18,568 nt of DNA from an uncultured Gammaproteobacteria bacterium (GTDB lineage: Bacteria > Pseudomonadota > Gammaproteobacteria > Acidiferrobacterales > CAJVXG01). Numbering within the stretch: position 1 is the first letter of the stretch; every line of letters begins with the position of its first letter. This document shows positions 14,763 through 18,568 of this stretch, piece by piece. The translations under genes and the position numbers were made by a program. The notes below the pieces were generated by a model. The model searched no databases and had not been told where the DNA came from. It was given only the letters and a program-made list of their open reading frames with translations. The DNA lies in contig CAJVXG010000008.1 in NCBI GenBank assembly GCA_913009215.1, forward strand, positions 1-18,568, in the 5' to 3' direction.

Positions 14763-15755
14763 GTGAAACCACCAGGCAGCAATGCAAATTACGCTAAAAC
14801 CTTGAATAACACGGGGAAATCGAACAAACCGGGTGTACAACAAGTTGTCATCAGTGACGCGCAAAGCGGTCAAAGGCTGGACAATTTCCTGCTATCCCGG
14901 CTCAAGGGGGTGCCGCGCAGTCTGGTTTACCGTCTGGTCAGGCGTGGTGAAGTACGCATCAATAAGGGCAGAAAACGGCCTGATTACCGTCTGCGTAGCG
15001 GTGACGTGGTGCGCATCCCCCCGGTGCGGACTGCGGTACGTGAGCAAAAAGCGCTGACCCGGCTTGGCAGTGACTGGCTTGATGAGCATATTGTCTACGA
15101 AGATGAGTATCTATTGGCCCTCAATAAACCGTCGGGTATGGCTGTGCATGGCGGCAGTGGTATCAGCCTTGGCGTCATCGAGACCATACGGCAACTGAGA
15201 CCGCAAGCCCCTTATCTGGAACTGGTACATCGCCTTGATCGTGAAACTTCCGGTTGCCTGCTGATCGCCAAGCGCAGATCGGCATTGACCGCATTGCATG
15301 CGCAGCTTCGGGAACGCAAGACGGATAAGCGCTATTTGGCACTGGTCAACGGATCCTGGAGAGGAAAGGCGCGTCGTGTCGAGGCCGCACTGACTAAAAA
15401 CCAGACACGGTCCGGGGAACGTATTGCCCGGGTATCGGAGGCAGGCAGCGAGGCCATAAGCCGCTTTGTGCCGAAGACCGTGTATACCGAATCCACCCTG
15501 GTTGAGATTGAATTAATGACGGGCCGAACCCACCAGGCCAGGGTGCATGCCGCCCATATTAATCACCCGATTGCCGGCGATGAAAAATACGGTGATAAAG
15601 GTTTCAACCGCACGCTAAGAAACCTGGGATTGAAACGTTTATTTTTGCATGCCGCATCCATTACTATTGAACATCCGGGAACGAACCAGAAAATAAAACT
15701 ACAGGCCGCGCTTCCGGATGAGCTGCAAATGGTCCTGAAACAATTGGCAAAATGA
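14763..15755 (+). CDS. rluC: 23S rRNA pseudouridine synthase RluC
   Basis: A 330-residue enzyme that converts uridines of 23S rRNA to pseudouridine; the E. coli enzyme acts at 955, 2504 and 2580. Visible: an S4 RNA-binding domain at about 37-83 (GQRLDNFLLSRLKGVPRSLV, then RGEVRINKGR), the RluA-type catalytic domain with NKPSGMAVHGGSG at 121-133 and HRLDRETSG at 156-164 with catalytic Asp159, and the MTGRTHQARVH segment. I chose GTG 14763. The frame stays open to an ATG at 14583, but the extra 60 residues (cysteine-rich, not RluC-like) look like spacer DNA. TTG 14802 is another possibility. The Shine-Dalgarno is weak for all. Divergent from rne, as in E. coli. Its stop overlaps the HAD gene start (ATGA). 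Confidence 0.93.
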   Translation: MKPPGSNANYAKTLNNTGKSNKPGVQQVVISDAQSGQRLDNFLLSRLKGVPRSLVYRLVRRGEVRINKGRKRPDYRLRSGDVVRIPPVRTAVREQKALTRLGSDWLDEHIVYEDEYLLALNKPSGMAVHGGSGISLGVIETIRQLRPQAPYLELVHRLDRETSGCLLIAKRRSALTALHAQLRERKTDKRYLALVNGSWRGKARRVEAALTKNQTRSGERIARVSEAGSEAISRFVPKTVYTESTLVEIELMTGRTHQARVHAAHINHPIAGDEKYGDKGFNRTLRNLGLKRLFLHAASITIEHPGTNQKIKLQAALPDELQMVLKQLAK

Positions 15756-16420
15756 GCACGAAACAGTACGAACTGATTGTTTTTGACTGGGACGGTACGC
15801 TCATGGATTCGGTCGACAAAATCGTTAACTGTTTCACCGCTGCTATAGATGAAATGGATCTCGTGCACCCGGGCGCTGAGGCGGTACGTAACATTATTGG
15901 TCTTGGTATGCGTGAGGCCATGGAGTTGTTGTTCTCCGATATGCCATGCGAGACACAGGATATTTTCATTAGCCATTACCGCGAACATTTTCTGCATCGG
16001 AACCAGACAGAGATGCTGTTGTTTGACGGGGTACGAAAAGGGCTGGAAGATTTGTCTGATCGTGGTTATTTGCTGGCGGTAGCGACCGGTAAGGCGCGGC
16101 GCGGTCTGGACCGGGTGCTTGATGAAACCGGTCTGGAATCGATTTTTGTGTCAACGCGCTGTGGCGATGAGGCCCTATCCAAACCGCACCCAAAGATGTT
16201 GCAGGATGTATTACAGCAAACCGGTATCGCGGCAGAGCGCAGCATTATGGTGGGAGACACTGTTTACGATTTGCAGATGGCCAGTAATGCCGGTATCGAT
16301 TCCCTGGCAGTCAGTTACGGAGTGCATGAACGTCAGCGTCTATTGGACTGTGGCCCCAGGGAATGCCTCGATTCGTTCCGGGATGTCTGTCAGTGGCTGG
16401 ATCCAACGACTATGGACTAA
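15752..16420 (+). CDS. HAD-superfamily hydrolase (Gph-like phosphatase)
   Basis: A 222-residue cytosolic phosphatase with all four HAD motifs: DWDGT at 12-16 (nucleophile Asp12, acid Asp14), Thr112 in VATGK, Lys144 in SKPHPK, and GDTVYD at 168-173. A helical cap lies between motifs I and II. It resembles phosphoglycolate phosphatase-type subfamily members that follow rluC in Pseudomonas-like genomes. The physiological substrate cannot be told from sequence. It overlaps the rluC stop by 4 nt, so the two are one operon. Its TAA stop lies inside the stem-loop of the terminator. Confidence 0.9.
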   Translation: MSTKQYELIVFDWDGTLMDSVDKIVNCFTAAIDEMDLVHPGAEAVRNIIGLGMREAMELLFSDMPCETQDIFISHYREHFLHRNQTEMLLFDGVRKGLEDLSDRGYLLAVATGKARRGLDRVLDETGLESIFVSTRCGDEALSKPHPKMLQDVLQQTGIAAERSIMVGDTVYDLQMASNAGIDSLAVSYGVHERQRLLDCGPRECLDSFRDVCQWLDPTTMD

Positions 16421-16440
16421 AAGTCCATAGGTTGTTTTTA
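16410..16440 (+). terminator. Intrinsic terminator of rluC-HAD operon
   Basis: CTATGGACT (16410-16418) and AGTCCATAG (16422-16430) form a perfect 9-bp stem with an AAA loop, followed by GTTGTTTTTA. The HAD stop codon lies in the stem/loop. Confidence 0.75.
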
Positions 16441-16486
16441 TAGCGATTATATTCGCTTCACTACAAAGCACACCAAGACAAAAATA

Positions 16487-16601
16487 TTTTTACCGCAGAG
16501 GTCGCGGAGGTGCGCAATGGTTTTATTGATTACTGCGCCCTCGGTACAGTAATCAATAATATGCTTTTCTCTGCGTACCTTTGCGACCTTTGCGGTAAAG
16601 A
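16487..16601 (+). repeat. Nested 115-nt hairpin element (MITE-like or structured RNA)
   Basis: Outer arms 16489-16516 and 16572-16599 pair over 28 consecutive positions: 24 Watson-Crick plus four mismatched columns (16498, 16506, 16507, 16512) that are each G opposite T. On the plus-strand RNA these are G.U pairs. Two more pairs extend it to 16487/16601. Inside, TTATTGATTACTG (16523-16535) and CAGTAATCAATAA (16547-16559) form a perfect 13-bp stem with an 11-nt loop. The arms have a 9-bp periodic texture (CGCAGAGGT, CGCGGAGGT, GCGCA). It has no coding potential and occupies the middle of the 261-bp gap between the HAD and Rieske genes. It resembles dispersed GCAGAGG-type intergenic repeats I recall from environmental proteobacteria, but copy number cannot be seen here. 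Confidence 0.75.
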
Positions 16602-16681
16602 CTTGAACTAATAAAACACTGATACTAAAGTCTTGCCCTTAAAATGCATAGTTTTAAACTAGCGTACTGGGACAATAAAAA

Positions 16682-17047
16682 GTGTGTTTCTCGGTAATTT
16701 GTAAAAGCGGAGATGTGACAGAGTGCCATAATGGTGTTCGTTTTTTTGTAAGTAAGAAAGGAACAAAGCACCCGGCTTTTGTCATTCGCTACAAAGACGT
16801 GGTTTATGCCTATCTGAATCGCTGTGCCCATAAGGGGCTGGAACTGGACTGGGATCCGGGACAGTTTTTTGATCGCCAGGGCCGATATCTGATTTGCGCT
16901 ACCCACGATGCCCGGTACGAACCCGATAGTGGGCTGTGTATAGCCGGTCCGTGTATAGGGGCAAGCTTGACCGTATTGTCTGTTGCCGAAAAAAACGGCC
17001 TCATATCCCTGAAAAACAGCGAGGATGATGTACACTTGGTTTCATAA
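16682..17047 (+). CDS. Small Rieske [2Fe-2S] protein
   Basis: A 121-residue soluble protein with the Rieske cluster ligands Cys48-x-His50 (NRCAH) and Cys72-x2-His75 (CATH), followed by an LCIAGPCIG loop typical of Rieske ferredoxins. There is no signal peptide or membrane helix, so it should be cytosolic. It may be an electron carrier, but no oxygenase or reductase gene is nearby and its partner is unknown. I chose GTG 16682: an in-frame TAA lies just upstream at 16676 and a GGGA is about 10 nt before it. A GTG at 16715 would remove 11 residues. It is 22 bp from the SppA-type gene and probably co-transcribed with it. Confidence 0.88.
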   Translation: MCFSVICKSGDVTECHNGVRFFVSKKGTKHPAFVIRYKDVVYAYLNRCAHKGLELDWDPGQFFDRQGRYLICATHDARYEPDSGLCIAGPCIGASLTVLSVAEKNGLISLKNSEDDVHLVS

Positions 17048-17069
17048 ATAAAGACGATTAAGGCAAACA

Positions 17070-18077
17070 ATGACTGAAGAGCAGAACGGATCAAACCAGC
17101 AGAATAATGGACAGCAACCCGGCTGGGAGCGCAATGTTCTCGAGCGACTTGCCTTTGCTGCCCTGCGCGAGCAACGGCTGTCACGAAACTGGGGTATTTT
17201 TTTCAAATTATTTTATGGTTTCTTTCTGCTCGTATCCCTGTTGTTCTTTTTTATTCTCATCGGGGTTGTCGCCACTGCCGGAAAACAGACAGAAAGCCTG
17301 AGCGCAAAAGAACACACGGCGCTGGTCGAACTCAACGGGATTATTGCCCCCAATACCCCGGCGAGCGCCGATCTGGTGGTTTCCAGCCTGCGCGCGGCAT
17401 TCAAGAATAAAAAAACCAAAGGTGTCATTATCCGCACCAACAGCCCCGGTGGCAGCCCGGTACAGTCGAGCTACATCTATAACGAGATCAAACGACTGCG
17501 AAAAAAATATCCTAAAATACCAGTGTATGCCGTGATCACCGATGTCTGTGCATCCGGTTGCTATTACGCCATTGCCTCCAGCAACAAGATCTACGCTAAC
17601 GAATCCAGCATTGTTGGTTCTATCGGTGTGTTGATGAATGGCTTTGGTTTTGTAGATGCCATGAAGAAACTTGGTATTAAACGTCGCCTGCTAACGGCTG
17701 GTAAGCACAAAGGTATCCTGGATCCTTTTTCACCGCTCGGTCCTTATGCCAAGGCACATGCAAAGAATATGCTGAGCCAGGTACACCGGCAATTTATCCG
17801 TGCGGTTAAGGAAGGTCGTGGTAGCGCCTTGTCCAGCGACAAGAAACTGTTTAGTGGGTTATTCTGGACTGGATACGAGGCCAAGCGGCTGGGTCTGGTA
17901 GACGAAATGGGCAGTGCCGGTGAAGTCGCACGTAATGTAATCAAGGCAGAGACCATCGTAAACTTTACCCGTAAACAGAGATTCCTCGATCGCTTTATAC
18001 GACAATTGGGGGCGTCCATGGTACTGGCCATGGAGCAACGCTGGTTAATGAACAGTCAATCCATACAACTGCGTTAA
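17070..18077 (+). CDS. S49-family (SppA-type) membrane protease
   Basis: A 335-residue protein: a cytosolic Gln/Asn-rich N-terminus, a single membrane helix at about 45-70 and a periplasmic protease domain. The Ser/Lys dyad is visible as Ser162 in DVCASGCYY and Lys214 in TAGKHKGILDP. Their spacing of 52 residues equals that of B. subtilis SppA. NSPGG (124-128) and VGSIGV (182-187) are also conserved. Such short-form SppA proteins degrade leftover signal peptides or small membrane proteins. The length fits the single-domain form, not the 67-kDa duplicated E. coli SppA. TAAGG about 8 nt before ATG 17070 is the Shine-Dalgarno. Its stop overlaps the stop of the convergent Maf gene (TTAA, 18074-18077). 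Confidence 0.92.
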   Translation: MTEEQNGSNQQNNGQQPGWERNVLERLAFAALREQRLSRNWGIFFKLFYGFFLLVSLLFFFILIGVVATAGKQTESLSAKEHTALVELNGIIAPNTPASADLVVSSLRAAFKNKKTKGVIIRTNSPGGSPVQSSYIYNEIKRLRKKYPKIPVYAVITDVCASGCYYAIASSNKIYANESSIVGSIGVLMNGFGFVDAMKKLGIKRRLLTAGKHKGILDPFSPLGPYAKAHAKNMLSQVHRQFIRAVKEGRGSALSSDKKLFSGLFWTGYEAKRLGLVDEMGSAGEVARNVIKAETIVNFTRKQRFLDRFIRQLGASMVLAMEQRWLMNSQSIQLR

Positions 18078-18568
18078 ATAATTCTGACGCCTTCCTGTTC
18101 CAGCATACGAATCAACGGAATCAGCGGCAGGCCGATTAAGGTATTCGGATCGTCCCCCTCAAAGCGCTCCAGCAGGGCAATACCCAGACCTTCGGACTTG
18201 ACGCTACCAGCGCACTTGTAGGGCTTCTCTTTATGCAGATAGGTTTCTATTTGCTCATCGCTAAGTTCACGAAACTGTACATAGTAGGGGATAACCTCGC
18301 TTTGCAGTTTGTTGGTTGCGGCATTGAACAAGGCCAGGCCGGTATATAAAACAATCCTTTGCCCCGAGGCCTGTTGCAGTTGTTTGATGGCGTTATCGTG
18401 CGTATGTGGCTTGCCAACAACCTGGTCACCGTGCACCGCAACCTGATCGGCACCAATAATTAGCGCGTTATTGTGCTTTTTGCCGATGGTCCTGGCCTTG
18501 GCAATAGCCAGTCGTTCTACCAGGGCAACAGGCGTTTCACCATCCACTGCGGATTCATCGATATCCGG
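18074..18568 (-). CDS. Maf-family nucleotide pyrophosphatase, YceF type (5' end off the right edge)
   Basis: The C-terminal 164 residues are present; the reading frame is open to the window end, reading PDIDESAVDGETP first, so the SSxRR active-site start lies beyond 18568. Maf/YceF enzymes hydrolyse modified nucleotides; YceF prefers m7GTP. Visible motifs: IIGADQVA (catalytic Asp), VVGKP, SGQRIVLYTGLALF, YKCAGSVKSEGLG, and DPNTLIGLPL near the C-terminus. The wording of these motifs, including CAGS-KSEG-GI, follows YceF rather than the YhdE branch. A GTG at 18547 is not the true start because the family sequence continues upstream. In related genomes yceD, rpmF and plsX lie nearby, here presumably to the right. 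Confidence 0.92.
   Translation of the reverse strand, partial: PDIDESAVDGETPVALVERLAIAKARTIGKKHNNALIIGADQVAVHGDQVVGKPHTHDNAIKQLQQASGQRIVLYTGLALFNAATNKLQSEVIPYYVQFRELSDEQIETYLHKEKPYKCAGSVKSEGLGIALLERFEGDDPNTLIGLPLIPLIRMLEQEGVRII

Noticed and set aside
16603..16660. Promoter for the Rieske-sppA operon (TTGAAC or TTGCCC with A/T-rich -10 candidates)
   Set aside because: Each pairing matches only 4 of 6 bases at both boxes in AT-rich DNA, which is no better than chance.

Overview
The window reads as ordinary chromosomal DNA of a gammaproteobacterium of intermediate GC content. The evidence is a full set of Gram-negative envelope genes (lolC/E-type permease, lolD, msbA, lpxK, kdsB), an E-type RNase E divergent from rluC, a DciA-type helicase loader, and a gene order I recall from Pseudomonas-like gammaproteobacteria (lol - DUF2062 - comEC - exbB - exbD - lpxK - ycaR - kdsB - ptp - rne - rluC - HAD - sppA - maf). 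No insertion sequence, prophage, CRISPR array, tRNA or rRNA was seen. The species cannot be named from this sequence.

Layout. (1) 1-679: the 5' end of an M23 peptidase gene (minus) faces away from dciA (plus). This pair normally lies near lpxC/secA, so the left edge looks like the end of a different conserved block. (2) 760-3867: a lipoprotein of the CapA phosphoesterase family, then one LolC/E-type permease and LolD, which overlap by 4 nt. (3) 3881-4423: a DUF2062 membrane protein on the minus strand, convergent with lolD and divergent from comEC. (4) 4516-6777: the DNA-uptake channel ComEC, with a good extended -10 promoter and a Shine-Dalgarno that points to a non-standard start codon. (5) 6847-11576: a tightly packed operon exbB-exbD-msbA-lpxK-trm112-kdsB for lipid A/Kdo supply and export, with overlapping or nearly overlapping junctions throughout. 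(6) 11627-12103: a low-molecular-weight tyrosine phosphatase, ending flush against convergent rne (12104-14389, minus). (7) 14390-14762: a 373-bp divergent rne/rluC spacer with several inverted repeats, including a candidate CRP/FNR-type site and a hairpin next to the rne Shine-Dalgarno. (8) 14763-16420: rluC and a HAD phosphatase overlapping by 4 nt, closed by an intrinsic terminator. (9) 16441-16681: a non-coding gap filled mostly by a nested hairpin element. (10) 16682-18568: a small Rieske protein, an SppA-type S49 protease, and a convergent, truncated YceF-type Maf pyrophosphatase.

Functionally the region covers envelope biogenesis (lipoprotein release, lipid A and Kdo), DNA uptake, and RNA decay and modification. 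I did not find a new multi-gene defence or metabolic system. The least explained signals are non-coding: the 16487-16601 hairpin, whose outer arm mismatches are all G.U-compatible on one strand only; the probable ATC (or ATT) start of comEC; and the structured rne/rluC spacer.
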